Below, piece by piece: positions 15,649-27,042 of a stretch of 64,000 bases of DNA. The notes beneath the pieces are model-generated. The model ran no database searches and was not told the origin of the DNA. It saw nothing but the letters and a program-made list of their open reading frames with translations. Position 1 is the stretch's first letter, and every line of letters begins with the position of its first letter. Origin of the DNA: Cecembia rubra (GTDB lineage Bacteria; Bacteroidota; Bacteroidia; Cytophagales; Cyclobacteriaceae); assembly GCF_003014575.1 (NCBI RefSeq), contig NZ_PYGF01000001.1:1054001-1118000 (forward strand). The letters run 5' to 3'. The position numbers were made by a program, and so were the translations under genes.

Positions 15649-15888
15649 TTATTTTTCTAGAGTCTGATTGGAACTCTTAAAAATATTTTTTGCTCCCTTT
15701 TGACAACAATGGGGACATAGAGAGGCATTGGGATTAAAGTGAATGGCTTTTTTCAATGCCTCTTTTGCATGTTGAAAATGCCCTACATAATCTCTTTTTT
15801 CGACAGGCGGCAATGAAAAACAACTCCTGTCATGAATTTCATAAATGCCGTTTTGGTTACTTTCAGTGGAAATGTAAAAGAATTTCAT
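15649..15888 (-). CDS. Small conserved hypothetical protein with CPHCC motif
   Basis: With the start MKFFYISTES at 15888 (two codons after another in-frame ATG) the product has 79 residues. It contains SCFSLPPVEKRDYVGHF and ends near ASLCPHCCQKG. The cysteines (one before, two or three in CPHCC) could bind a metal or form a small redox site. I recall similar short proteins in Bacteroidota but no function. It lies convergent to the CBS gene and alone on its strand. Confidence 0.6.
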   Translation of the reverse strand: MKFFYISTESNQNGIYEIHDRSCFSLPPVEKRDYVGHFQHAKEALKKAIHFNPNASLCPHCCQKGAKNIFKSSNQTLEK

Positions 15889-15932
15889 AAGCAAGTGATT
15901 ATGCTCAAAATTAATCCTTACGAATCTTAAAA

Positions 15933-15956
15933 AAAATACCCAGTATAGGGTATTTT
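15933..15956 (-). terminator. Terminator downstream of the DUF4174 gene
   Basis: AAAATACCC (15933-15941) and GGGTATTTT (15948-15956) form a 9-bp stem with a 6-base loop. On the minus strand it is followed by a long T run, and it lies 50-75 bases after the stop of the gene at 16008-16406. Confidence 0.8.
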
Positions 15957-16007
15957 TTATCTATAATTAGCAAAATTATCCAGATTATAAATGAATAAAT
16001 CATGTTT

Positions 16008-16406
16008 TCACCCAATTTCTGACCTTCTCATTGGCATGCTATCTATCGTTTTAAAAATATAAACCCAATCCAATTCTCCATCCATTCTTAATTTAATACT
16101 CCCATCAAGCCCTATAAGAACCCAACAATCATCTTTACAATTGGATTTATATTTTTTGATTAATTCTGCCACATACGCTTTCGAAAAATCTACTTCGGAA
16201 TTTGTATTCAATTGCTCACCAAAAACAAAGTAGTGTATTTTCCTCTCTCTTATCCCCATATTCAATTCAGAACTCAATTCTTGAAAAAGTGTAGGGCTTT
16301 GAGGGAAGTAAAGTACAATCCGGTTTTTCCACTTAAAATCCTCGAGTTTTTTGGGTCTCTCCCCAATCATCCCAAGCATCAAAAGACTGAAAAGAAGTAA
16401 TCTCAT
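16008..16406 (-). CDS. DUF4174-containing exported protein
   Basis: The 132-residue protein begins with a hydrophobic signal (MRLLLFSLLMLGMIG). It then matches the DUF4174 layout: FKWKNRIVLYFPQSP (a thioredoxin-like first strand), CWVLIGLDGSIKLR in the middle and the characteristic end DSMPMRRSEI. DUF4174 proteins have a thioredoxin-like shape without a CxxC pair and are of unknown role. Two cysteines (in NCKDDCW) could form a disulfide. It is probably a single-gene unit with its own terminator. Confidence 0.82.
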   Translation of the reverse strand: MRLLLFSLLMLGMIGERPKKLEDFKWKNRIVLYFPQSPTLFQELSSELNMGIRERKIHYFVFGEQLNTNSEVDFSKAYVAELIKKYKSNCKDDCWVLIGLDGSIKLRMDGELDWVYIFKTIDSMPMRRSEIG

Positions 16407-16487
16407 CAGCTATTAACCAAAGCACCATATGCTTGGTTTTAAAACAAAAGAAAAAAATGAGCCATCTCTCTGAAAACCAAGGAATTT

Positions 16488-17738
16488 TTATTTTTTCCTC
16501 AATTCAATAACAGTAATTTCTGGCCAAATACCTACCCTTCCGGAAAAAGCATGAAAACCAAAGCCGCGGTTCACATATAGGTACCTTCCATTAAAAGATG
16601 CCAAACCTGCCCAATTTGGATATCTATACTGTACCGGACTCCAACGGATAATCGGCGTTTCAATACCAAATTGCATTCCATGGGTATGCCCGGAAAGGGT
16701 CAGGTGAACCATGTTCTTCATTTTTTTTACTTCCTCATCCCAATGGGAGGGATCATGTGAAAGCAAAATTTTAAATTCATCAGTAGAAGTCCCTTCCAAT
16801 GCTTTTTCCAGATCCCCTCTTGCCCCAAAGCCTACACCCCAATTTTCTACTCCCAGTAGTACTAGGTATTGACCCTCTTTTTCTATCCTTACATGCTCAT
16901 TTCTAAGCAAGCGAAAGCCAATTTTCTCATGTTGACTTAAAAATTCTTTAAAATTATTTTCTTTGGCTTCTTTGTTAGGCCATGATATATAATCCCCATA
17001 ATCGTGGTTTCCAATGATTGAGAATTGACCATAAGGAGATTTTATTTTCGAAAATTGGCCAATAAACGGGTCCATTTCATCAGCCCTGTGATTCACCAGA
17101 TCTCCTGTAAAGACAAATAAATCAGATTCCTGCCCAATAGCCAAGTCTATGCCTTTTTGAACATGATCCGGATTTTTAAAACTTCCAATATGGATATCAG
17201 AAATTTGAGTAATTGTAAACCCATCAAATGCTTCAGGTAAATCTTCAAAATAAATAGTTTCTTTATGTACTTTAAAATTATGTTTTCCAAAAGCCATTCC
17301 ATATACGAAACTGAAAAATGGAATCATAGCCACAATTACAGCAAGCAAACTCACCCATAATTTCCTTCCGGGAAACACAAAATTCTGTGCTCCATTAGAC
17401 AGGTAGATTACACCTGCCTGGATGTTTCTAAATAAATCCTCTGTGAAAAGAAACACAACACAAACCAATTGAGTAACCACAACAGTTAGAAATACATTCA
17501 ATAAAGTCTGTGTGGATAAGGTAAACTCCCCTGTAATGAAAATCTTGATAAAGGTATAGACATACCATGCCGAAATACCTCCAAAAATCAGCCAATAAAC
17601 TATATGTACTGCATTTTTGTACTTTTCAATGGAAATCCCCTGAGAAAGTGTTTTTACGGCCTGAAAGACGTACCAGTTCAAAAAAGTGGAAAATAATAAA
17701 ATCGCCAATAGGAATATAGAGGCACCCAATAGATTCAT
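16488..17738 (-). CDS. Membrane-anchored calcineurin-like metallophosphoesterase (YkuE-like)
   Basis: The 416-residue protein has four or five N-terminal membrane helices (about residues 5-160), followed by a complete metallophosphoesterase domain. The dimetal motifs are all visible: ISDIHIGSF, FTGDLVNH, GNHDYG, LLSHDPSHW and LSGHTHGMQFG. The catalytic domain should face the periplasm, as the helices precede it. Homologues include YkuE-type and lipid-linked phosphatases, but the substrate cannot be told from sequence. It is apparently monocistronic, about 145 bases after the metG terminator. Confidence 0.87.
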   Translation of the reverse strand: MNLLGASIFLLAILLFSTFLNWYVFQAVKTLSQGISIEKYKNAVHIVYWLIFGGISAWYVYTFIKIFITGEFTLSTQTLLNVFLTVVVTQLVCVVFLFTEDLFRNIQAGVIYLSNGAQNFVFPGRKLWVSLLAVIVAMIPFFSFVYGMAFGKHNFKVHKETIYFEDLPEAFDGFTITQISDIHIGSFKNPDHVQKGIDLAIGQESDLFVFTGDLVNHRADEMDPFIGQFSKIKSPYGQFSIIGNHDYGDYISWPNKEAKENNFKEFLSQHEKIGFRLLRNEHVRIEKEGQYLVLLGVENWGVGFGARGDLEKALEGTSTDEFKILLSHDPSHWDEEVKKMKNMVHLTLSGHTHGMQFGIETPIIRWSPVQYRYPNWAGLASFNGRYLYVNRGFGFHAFSGRVGIWPEITVIELRKK

Positions 17739-17811
17739 ATGTTTTTGTCTAGCTCACCTCTAAATACTATGCTTACCCGAAAATGGTTCCAAAAAATATC
17801 TTTCAAATGAA

Positions 17812-17854
17812 AATAAAAAATCAGGCATTAGAAATCATTCGCCTTATGCCTGAT
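17812..17854 (-). terminator. Terminator of metG
   Basis: ATCAGGCAT (17820-17828) pairs with ATGCCTGAT (17846-17854). On the minus strand the stem is followed by TTTTTTATTTT, about 30-70 bases after the metG stop codon. Confidence 0.78.
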
Positions 17855-17883
17855 ATTCATTCTTTTTCCAAAGAATGAGGTCA

Positions 17884-19944
17884 TTAAGAAATCGTTGCCC
17901 CATTAGCCAAAGCCTGATGAGGCTGTAGGAGCTTCAAACTTCCATCTCTATCTTCTGCCATCAAAATCATACCTTCTGAATCTATACCCATCATTTTTCT
18001 GGGGGCCAGATTGATCAACATAACTACTTGCTTACCGATCAGGTCCTCCGGACTGAAATGTTCTGCTACACCCGACAAAACTGTTCTCTTTCCAAGACCG
18101 GTGTCAACTGTCAGTTTCAAAAGTTTCTTGGATTTCGGCATCGGCTCTGCTGCCAATATTTGGACTATCCTCATATCCAATTTAGCGAAATCCTCATAAG
18201 TTATGATTTCTTTCATTGGCGCAACCTGAGCATTTGCCAGCTCATTTTGTTTTTTGGCTTCCAGTAGTTTATTCACCTGTGCTTCTACTACATTGTCTTC
18301 TACTTTATCAAAAAGCAAAGAGGCTTGGTTTAGCTTGGCACCTCCTTGAAGCAGATCATGTGTGCCTGCATCCCGCCACTTTAAACCTTGAAGTTGGAAC
18401 ATTTCAAAGATCTTTGCCGAAGTAAAAGGCAGAAAAGGCTCTGTTACAATAGCTAGATTTGCAGCAATATTTAAGGCAATATTTAGAACAGTACCGGTTC
18501 TATCGTTATCTGTTTTTATAGTTTTCCACGGCTCGGTATCTGCCAGGTATTTGTTGCCCATCCTGGCAAAATCCATTACAAAAGAAAGCGCTTCACGGAA
18601 TCTGTACCGCTCGATTGAGGAAGCGATTTTTTCAGGAAAAACCTTCAACTCCTCCAACACTTCCTTATCTATTTGCTGCAATTCCCCTAAATCAGGAACA
18701 TTCCCCTCAAAAAACTTATGAGTCAGAACCACGGCCCGATTCACAAAATTCCCGAAAATAGCAACAAGTTCAGAGTTATTCCTTGACTGGAAATCTTTCC
18801 ATGTAAAGTCATTGTCCTTGGTTTCCGGAGCATTGGCTGTAAGTACATAACGGAGTACATCCTGCTTTCCGGGAAACTCCTTCAGGTATTCATGCAGCCA
18901 AACCGCCCAATTCCTTGAAGTAGAAATCTTATCACCCTCCAGGTTCAAAAACTCATTGGCCGGCACATTTTCAGGAAGTACATAACCTCCATGTGTTTTG
19001 AGAATTGCCGGAAATATGATGCAATGGAAAACGATATTGTCCTTTCCGATAAAATGTACCAGTTTGGTATCTTCATCCTTCCAATAAGGTTCCCAATCAA
19101 TTCCTTTTTCTGCTGCCCATTCTTTAGTGGAAGAGATGTAACCTATAGGAGCATCAAACCACACATATAGCACTTTTCCCTCTGCTCCTTCTACCGGGAC
19201 AGGGATTCCCCAGTCCATGTCTCTAGTCATAGATCTTGCCTGAAGTCCTTCTCCTGCTTCAAGCCATGACCTGCATTGTCCAAGCACATTATTCTTCCAA
19301 TCAGATTCATGTTCAACCAAAATCCAGTTTTTCAGAAAATCAGTATACCTGGCCAGGTCAAGAAACCAATGCTTAGTTTCTTTTAGTACTGGAGTACTCC
19401 CGGACAATTTGGATTTTGGGTTGATCAATTCTGTAGGACTGAGTGAGGACCCACATTTTTCACATTGGTCACCATAGGCTCCCTCGTTCCCACACTTGGG
19501 ACATGTTCCTTCTATATACCTGTCGGCCAAAAACTGACCCGCCTCTTCATCAAAATATTGCTGGGTGGCCTGTTCAAGAAACTCCCCCTTCTCGTAAAGA
19601 TCTTTGAAGAATTCAGAAGCAGTTTCATGATGAATTTTGGCTGAAGTCCGGGAATAATGATCAAAGCTGATCCCAAATTCCTGGAAGCTTTGCTTCATCA
19701 TCTTATGGTACCTGTCTACAACCTCCTGTGGTGAAAGTCCTTCTTTCCTTGCTTTGATCGTGATGGCTACTCCATGCTCGTCCGATCCGCAGACGAAAGC
19801 AACATCTTTGTCATTGGACCTAAGGTACCTGACATAAATATCAGATGGAATATAGCAGCCAGCCAAATGCCCTATATGAAGGGGGCCATTGGCATAAGGC
19901 AAAGCAGCAGTAATGGTATATCTTTTAAATGATTTCTGTTTCAT
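17884..19944 (-). CDS. metG: Methionyl-tRNA synthetase
   Basis: I take the ATG at 19944 ([20 protein letters not shown]), giving 686 residues. A longer in-frame start at 19986 would be TTG and less likely. The class I signature HIGH is at residues 23-26 and the KMSKS-type loop reads KISTS (about 339-343). A zinc knuckle with four cysteines (CPKC and CEKC, about residues 148-164) places it in the zinc-containing MetRS group. A C-terminal EMAP/Trbp111-like tRNA-binding domain ([20 protein letters not shown] onward) mediates dimerisation. It charges initiator and elongator tRNA-Met. A TetR gene ends 38 bases upstream, so the two may be co-transcribed. Confidence 0.96.
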   Translation of the reverse strand: MKQKSFKRYTITAALPYANGPLHIGHLAGCYIPSDIYVRYLRSNDKDVAFVCGSDEHGVAITIKARKEGLSPQEVVDRYHKMMKQSFQEFGISFDHYSRTSAKIHHETASEFFKDLYEKGEFLEQATQQYFDEEAGQFLADRYIEGTCPKCGNEGAYGDQCEKCGSSLSPTELINPKSKLSGSTPVLKETKHWFLDLARYTDFLKNWILVEHESDWKNNVLGQCRSWLEAGEGLQARSMTRDMDWGIPVPVEGAEGKVLYVWFDAPIGYISSTKEWAAEKGIDWEPYWKDEDTKLVHFIGKDNIVFHCIIFPAILKTHGGYVLPENVPANEFLNLEGDKISTSRNWAVWLHEYLKEFPGKQDVLRYVLTANAPETKDNDFTWKDFQSRNNSELVAIFGNFVNRAVVLTHKFFEGNVPDLGELQQIDKEVLEELKVFPEKIASSIERYRFREALSFVMDFARMGNKYLADTEPWKTIKTDNDRTGTVLNIALNIAANLAIVTEPFLPFTSAKIFEMFQLQGLKWRDAGTHDLLQGGAKLNQASLLFDKVEDNVVEAQVNKLLEAKKQNELANAQVAPMKEIITYEDFAKLDMRIVQILAAEPMPKSKKLLKLTVDTGLGKRTVLSGVAEHFSPEDLIGKQVVMLINLAPRKMMGIDSEGMILMAEDRDGSLKLLQPHQALANGATIS

Positions 19945-19982
19945 GGATTGCAAAGATAGGGAATTGGATGATTTGGAAGTGA

Positions 19983-20615
19983 TCAAACTTTTCGGAATTC
20001 ATCCTTGGATTCATCGGTCAAAATTCCCTGATAAATGACCTGTATAATCTGATCATAAATTTCAGCTGTACTTAATCCTAGTTTTTGACTCATTTCATCA
20101 GGAAATTGGGATAAAAACCTGGGATCTATAAGATTTTGAATGGTAGAAGCATACATTAGAACCACCAGGCTTACATTTACTTGTGAGGAAACAAAACCTT
20201 TGTCAACTCCTTCTTGTATCAGCTTTTGAAAACGAAGGTAAGCTGACTGTCTGATGTATTCCTGTATTTCCTTCCAAATTTCTGGAGTATGCTCCCTTAA
20301 ATCTTCCAGTAATTCTGAATTTATAGGTGCCAAGTCTGTGGCCAAAATGGTCAACATGGACTTCAATTTAGCCGGGTAGGAAATGTATTTATTGTCCACC
20401 AGACTTTCCACTTTTATAGAAAGCTTATTCTTCAGGATATCAAAAGTGGCTGCCAATAATTCCATTTTTCCAGGGTAATATTTATACAGGGTCTTTTTAC
20501 TCATGGATAATTCTTGGGCAATATCATCCATGGTGGTTTTCCGGTATCCCTGAACCAAAAAAAGCCTGTAGGCAGTCTCTAATATTCTAGATTCAATTTC
20601 TGCTTTTTTACTCAT
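19983..20615 (-). CDS. TetR/AcrR-family transcriptional regulator
   Basis: From the ATG at 20615 ([19 protein letters not shown]) the protein has 210 residues. A start seven codons upstream would need TTG. The N-terminal helix-turn-helix is intact ([21 protein letters not shown]); the C-terminal ligand domain is not recognisable. On the minus strand a good -7 element TATATTTG lies at 20641-20634, about 19 bases before the ATG, but no clear -33 partner. It stands immediately upstream of metG and divergent from ligA, with no efflux gene next to it, so its target is unclear. Confidence 0.85.
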   Translation of the reverse strand: MSKKAEIESRILETAYRLFLVQGYRKTTMDDIAQELSMSKKTLYKYYPGKMELLAATFDILKNKLSIKVESLVDNKYISYPAKLKSMLTILATDLAPINSELLEDLREHTPEIWKEIQEYIRQSAYLRFQKLIQEGVDKGFVSSQVNVSLVVLMYASTIQNLIDPRFLSQFPDEMSQKLGLSTAEIYDQIIQVIYQGILTDESKDEFRKV

Positions 20616-20700
20616 AGCGGGGTTTGTGGAATCCAAATATAATTAATCCCCAAGATTTCCCTCAGTCCTCAATTAAAAAGGATGCAATCTGAAGTATTCC

Positions 20701-20731
20701 TTTGTGTTTACTTAGACAAAGATTAATTTTG
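20701..20731 (+). promoter_or_regulatory. Bacteroidota-type promoter of ligA
   Basis: TTTG at 20701-20704 and TAATTTTG at 20724-20731 are separated by 19 bases. This matches the primary sigma factor consensus of Bacteroidota (-33 TTTG, -7 TAnnTTTG). The predicted transcript starts about 25 bases before the ligA ATG. Confidence 0.75.
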
Positions 20732-20740
20732 GACGGATAG

Positions 20741-23218
<2,478 letters not shown>

Positions 23219-23220
23219 AA

Positions 23221-23724
23221 ATGAAGCAGATTAAAGATTGGATGGTAAAGCGGCAAATAAAAGCCAAACTTCATTTGCTCAAGTCTAAAGATGTAAGGAT
23301 TCCAAATGAAATTAAGACTATTGGAATTCTTGCTGCTTCATCAGAAGATTACGAATTGACAAAAGAGACCATAAGGCAGCTTTGGGGGTATACAGTGAGG
23401 ATCATTGGTTATTATTATGATGAAACTAACCCAAACGCTATCGACAGTATATCCTATAAACACTTTGATATATTGGGCAACCCAACAGAATATTTCAATG
23501 CGTTTATGACCGAAAAGCTGGATATTATTTTGGTTCCTTCTTTAAACCTTAATCTATATTTACGTTATTTGCTGCTCTCAAATAAATGCAGCTTCAATTT
23601 GGGTTTTTATTCTGAAATGAATGAATCCTATCTTGACCTTATGCTCCAATATGAAGAAAGCAGCTTGGGGGAAAACATAAATCGATTGATCAATTATCTA
23701 AATAAAATACAAGAGGCATGTTAA
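23221..23724 (+). CDS. Conserved hypothetical protein (DUF6913-like) upstream of dapA
   Basis: The 167-residue soluble protein has no signal peptide. It shows an alpha/beta pattern: IKTIGILAASSEDYELTKET, then VRIIGYYYDETNP, KHFDILGNPTEYF and DIILVPSLNLNLYLRYL, the latter resembling the glycosyltransferase-like or response-regulator-like folds without their key residues. I associate it with the Bacteroidota family found in front of dapA, but I am not certain of the number. It starts two bases after ligA and overlaps dapA by seven bases, so the three genes form one transcription unit. Confidence 0.65.
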   Translation: MKQIKDWMVKRQIKAKLHLLKSKDVRIPNEIKTIGILAASSEDYELTKETIRQLWGYTVRIIGYYYDETNPNAIDSISYKHFDILGNPTEYFNAFMTEKLDIILVPSLNLNLYLRYLLLSNKCSFNLGFYSEMNESYLDLMLQYEESSLGENINRLINYLNKIQEAC

Positions 23725-24575
23725 AATTTCAGGGTACAGGTGTGGCTTTAATTACTCCCTTTCATGAGGACTATTCCATTGATTATGGAGGATTAAAAAA
23801 AGTCATAGACCATGTAATTGAAGGTGGGTCTGATTATTTGGTTGTGCAGGGCACGACCGGGGAAACTGCCACTTTAAGCAAAGAAGAAAAAAGAGCTGTA
23901 TTAAAAGCTGCTATAGAATATACTGCAGGAAGGATTCCCATTGTGTACGGAATTGGCGGGAACAATACCCAGGCAATATTGGATGAAATCAAAACCACTG
24001 ACTTTACAGGAGTGGATGCCATCCTTTCTGTCAGCCCGTATTACAATAAACCCTCTCAGGCAGGCATCATTTCGCATTACCTGAATATAGCTGATGCATG
24101 TCCTGTACCTGTAATTTTATACAATGTTCCCGGTAGAACAATGTCCAATCTGACTTACCAGACTACTGTTGAACTTTCCAAGCATCCTAATATTATAGGC
24201 ATCAAAGAGGCAAGTGGCGACCTTTCACAATGCATGAGAATAGCGGCTAAAGTTCCGGAGGACTTTCTAATCATCTCGGGCGATGATATCCTTACTCCCT
24301 CATTAAGAGTGATCGGGGGACATGGTGTGATTTCTGTACTTGCCAATGCTTATCCAAAGATTTTCAGGGAAATCTCCCATGCAGACTACGATACTGCCAA
24401 GAAGGCGGCTTTCAAATTATTGGACGTAAATCCGATGATGTATGAGGAAGGTAATCCTGTAGGTTTGAAATACCTTATGCAAGAGTTGGGGCTTTGTGGA
24501 GAAACGGTAAGGCTTCCTTTGGTAAAAGGATCAGAAAATTTGAAGGAAAGAATCAGAAAATATATGCCCCGCTAA
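23718..24575 (+). CDS. dapA: 4-hydroxy-tetrahydrodipicolinate synthase
   Basis: The 285-residue protein is a full-length DapA. The Schiff-base lysine is Lys163 in IIGIKEASGD, the catalytic-triad tyrosine is Tyr135 in PVILYNVPGRT, and GTTGETATLS (from Gly45) is the substrate-binding loop. It condenses pyruvate with aspartate semialdehyde in lysine and diaminopimelate biosynthesis. It is the last gene of the ligA unit and is closed by a strong terminator. The start overlaps the preceding gene by seven bases. Confidence 0.95.
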   Translation: MLKFQGTGVALITPFHEDYSIDYGGLKKVIDHVIEGGSDYLVVQGTTGETATLSKEEKRAVLKAAIEYTAGRIPIVYGIGGNNTQAILDEIKTTDFTGVDAILSVSPYYNKPSQAGIISHYLNIADACPVPVILYNVPGRTMSNLTYQTTVELSKHPNIIGIKEASGDLSQCMRIAAKVPEDFLIISGDDILTPSLRVIGGHGVISVLANAYPKIFREISHADYDTAKKAAFKLLDVNPMMYEEGNPVGLKYLMQELGLCGETVRLPLVKGSENLKERIRKYMPR

Positions 24576-24592
24576 TTTTGGGGTTTGCAGAT

Positions 24593-24624
24593 AAAAGCCT
24601 TTCAACTTTGGAAGGCTTTTTTTT
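24593..24624 (+). terminator. Terminator of the ligA-dapA unit
   Basis: AAAAGCCTTTC (24593-24603) pairs with GGAAGGCTTTT (24610-24620), followed by TTTT. It begins 18 bases after the dapA stop codon. Confidence 0.88.
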
Positions 24625-24676
24625 ATGCAAAATAGATTTTTATTTTATTCTCCGTTTTTCATCATTATTTTTCAGC

Positions 24677-25993
24677 ATGCATGATGCCATTTCACTTTTA
24701 GAACTCAACCAGCTAATTAAAGACACCTTGGATGAGCAGCTGGACCCTACTTACTGGGTAATTGCGGAAATCGCAGAAATCAACCACGCCAGGCAAGGTC
24801 ATGCTTACCTGGAATTAGTGGAGAAGGAAGGCACCCAGATTGCTGCTAAAATACGGGCTAACATATGGTCCTACACCTATAGAAGTGTAGCTTCACGGTT
24901 TAAAGCGGTAACTGGTCAGGAATTAAAATCTGGGATGAAGGTCTTGGCACAGGTGACAGTTACTTTTCATGAAATTTATGGAATCAGTCTTAACATCAAA
25001 GAAATTGATCCTAATTATACCTTAGGCGAGCGGGCAAGAATAAGGCAGGAAATCCTTGATCGATTGAACAGGGAAGGTATGCTGGAACTTAACAAACAAA
25101 TCAATCTACCTTCAGTACCACAAAAAATAGCCATAGTTTCCTCTTCCACCGCTGCAGGTTATGGGGATTTTGTCAACCAAATCAAAAACAACAGGTTTGG
25201 TTACCAGGTTCAGCTCCGGCTTTTTCAAGCTACTTTACAGGGTACAGAAGCAGCACAAACCATCATACAGGCCTTAAAGGCTATCCATGAAGCACATATT
25301 GAAAATTCTTTTGATGCTATTGTGATTATCAGGGGCGGAGGTGCACAGTTGGACCTTGATTGTTTTGATGATTACCATTTAGCAGTAGAAATCGCAAAAA
25401 GTAAACTGCCTATCATCACTGGCATAGGACATGAACGGGATGAAACCATTGCTGATCTTGTGGCCCATACCAAAATGAAAACACCAACAGCAACTGCAGA
25501 ATTTATTCTATCTGGATTTAGGGAGTTTGAAGAAAATATGGAACTTATCTGGAAACAGATTGAAAGAAATGCCTCACAAATTTGGATCTGGGAAGAAAGG
25601 AAAGTAAGAGAATTGGAAAACAAATTGGCAAAGCTTTCAGGAATTTTGATTGAAAGATCTAATGAAAAATTAAATTTCATTCTTAGGCAAATCAATACAC
25701 TTTCCCAAAAACAATTGACAGTCAATAAAATCACTCTTGAGAACCGGCTACTTAACCTACAAAAAGCAAGTAGGGTGATTATGAAAATTGAAAGTGAAAG
25801 ATTGGAAAGGTTAAATACAGACCTAAATAGATTGAATCCTAAGCGCTTCTTTGAAATGGGGTATACGCGAACGGAAATTTCAGGAGTTCCTGTTCATAAG
25901 TTGGATCCAAAATCTGGGGACAAATTGTGTACCTATTACGGAGATATAAAAATAGAGAGTACTATTGAAACGATTGAAAAATATGGAAAATAA
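24677..25993 (+). CDS. xseA: Exodeoxyribonuclease VII large subunit
   Basis: The ATG at 24677 (MHDAISLLELNQLIKDTLD) gives 438 residues. An upstream in-frame extension would run through the dapA terminator and is rejected. The N-terminal OB fold (about residues 1-100, YWVIAEIAEINHARQGHAYL) is followed by the catalytic core with AIVSSSTAAGYGDF, VIIRGGGAQLDLDCFD and GIGHERDETIADLVAH, then a long coiled coil and the C-terminal segment. With XseB it degrades single-stranded DNA to oligonucleotides. It overlaps xseB by 11 bases. Confidence 0.94.
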   Translation: MHDAISLLELNQLIKDTLDEQLDPTYWVIAEIAEINHARQGHAYLELVEKEGTQIAAKIRANIWSYTYRSVASRFKAVTGQELKSGMKVLAQVTVTFHEIYGISLNIKEIDPNYTLGERARIRQEILDRLNREGMLELNKQINLPSVPQKIAIVSSSTAAGYGDFVNQIKNNRFGYQVQLRLFQATLQGTEAAQTIIQALKAIHEAHIENSFDAIVIIRGGGAQLDLDCFDDYHLAVEIAKSKLPIITGIGHERDETIADLVAHTKMKTPTATAEFILSGFREFEENMELIWKQIERNASQIWIWEERKVRELENKLAKLSGILIERSNEKLNFILRQINTLSQKQLTVNKITLENRLLNLQKASRVIMKIESERLERLNTDLNRLNPKRFFEMGYTRTEISGVPVHKLDPKSGDKLCTYYGDIKIESTIETIEKYGK

Positions 25994-26186
25994 ACACTTC
26001 AGCTACGATAAAGCAATAAGTAGAATTGAGGAAATCTTACAGGTTTTGGAATCTGGAGAAAAAGGTATGGATGAACTTTCAGAATTGGTCAAGGAAGCTG
26101 CAGAGCTGGTAAAGCAGTGCAAAGGTAAACTCAGAATGACTGAGGAAGAGATCAACAAAGCCCTTAATCAGGAAGATGACAATTAA
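25983..26186 (+). CDS. xseB: Exodeoxyribonuclease VII small subunit
   Basis: The ATG at 25983 (MENKHFSYDKAISRIEEIL) gives 67 residues, the normal size for XseB. The two-helix pattern (YDKAISRIEEILQVLESGEK and then LVKEAAELVKQCKGKLRMTE) is typical. The start overlaps the 3' end of xseA by 11 bases, which is common for this pair and supports coupling. Several small subunits bind one large subunit in the active nuclease. Confidence 0.92.
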   Translation: MENKHFSYDKAISRIEEILQVLESGEKGMDELSELVKEAAELVKQCKGKLRMTEEEINKALNQEDDN

Positions 26187-26366
26187 AGCAGATGACAATT
26201 CCAGCCAATTTTACTTGAACCAATACCCATGTTTAGAAGGTCGAATCATGTATTGATTTCTTTATCTGAACGACGCGATGCCCGGTAAGACATTCAATAG
26301 AAATACTTCTAAACGTTGGGAATCTGCTCAATCCATTGGGAAAAATCAACCTGAGACTCTTAGCTG

Positions 26367-26867
26367 TTAACCAAGCACCTCCAAAAACTTCCTGGGAATA
26401 TTGACCATCATACTCTGGTTAATCCCTGGAATCCGTATGATAAAATAATCCTTATTTCCCTTATTGACGCACTCCCCTTCCATTCCCTGAAGAGGTCCGC
26501 CCAAAATTCGGACCTGTTGCCCAGCTTCAATTTCTGAATTGTCTGTTTCTACAGCCACTCCTGTTTCCAATATCCTCCTTATGGTATCTATTTCTTCCTG
26601 GCGCACGGTGGCATGTTCACCAGCAAAATGTACAAATTTTACCGCGCCGGGGACCTGAAGAGCTTCCCAGAGTTGATTGCGGCTAGTTTTAACAAATAAA
26701 TAGCCATTGAATAATGCTTTTTGTATTTTTTTCTTCCTGTCAGACCATTGACGCAACTCTTCTATCATAGGTAAAAAGACCTCAAGTCCTTTTTCCTGCA
26801 ACCTTTGTGCTACCTTTTTTTCTGCTCTGGAACTGGTATATAGTACATACCAACTTAAATCGGTCAT
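26367..26867 (-). CDS. UpxY-family transcription antiterminator (NusG paralog)
   Basis: The 166-residue protein has the NusG N-terminal domain (WYVLYTSSRAEKKVAQRLQE, FLPMIEELRQWSDRKKK, NGYLFVKTSRNQLW) and a C-terminal KOW domain (IEAGQQVRILGGPLQGMEGE). This is the UpxY/RfaH-like group that normally opens capsule or exopolysaccharide operons in Bacteroidota and promotes read-through of their leaders. Here no polysaccharide gene follows: the downstream side is convergent xseB. It is an orphan within this window. A -7 element TAAATTTG lies upstream on its strand (about 26903-26896). Confidence 0.88.
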   Translation of the reverse strand: MTDLSWYVLYTSSRAEKKVAQRLQEKGLEVFLPMIEELRQWSDRKKKIQKALFNGYLFVKTSRNQLWEALQVPGAVKFVHFAGEHATVRQEEIDTIRRILETGVAVETDNSEIEAGQQVRILGGPLQGMEGECVNKGNKDYFIIRIPGINQSMMVNIPRKFLEVLG

Positions 26868-26977
26868 GAAAAATCAATTGTTTAACAGTCCCCAAATTTA
26901 ACAATAATCGAAACCTAGAAAGTTTTTTGTGGCTGAAATTTCAAAATATCCTAGCAGAAATGTCATAAATAATCAAA

Positions 26978-27006
26978 AAACCCTTGGAATATTATCCCAA
27001 GGGTTT
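26978..27006 (-). terminator. Terminator of the TetR-TolC-adaptor-RND operon
   Basis: AAACCCTTGG (26978-26987) pairs with CCAAGGGTTT (26997-27006). On the minus strand a TTTTTT run follows the stem. It lies about 40 bases after the RND gene stop. Confidence 0.85.
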
Positions 27007-27042
27007 ACACATTTAAAAACCACCAACCTTTACTTAATCATG

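Noticed and set aside
24494-24676. N-terminal extension of xseA.
   Set aside because: It would cross the end of dapA and a strong terminator; the ATG at 24677 gives the normal XseA start.
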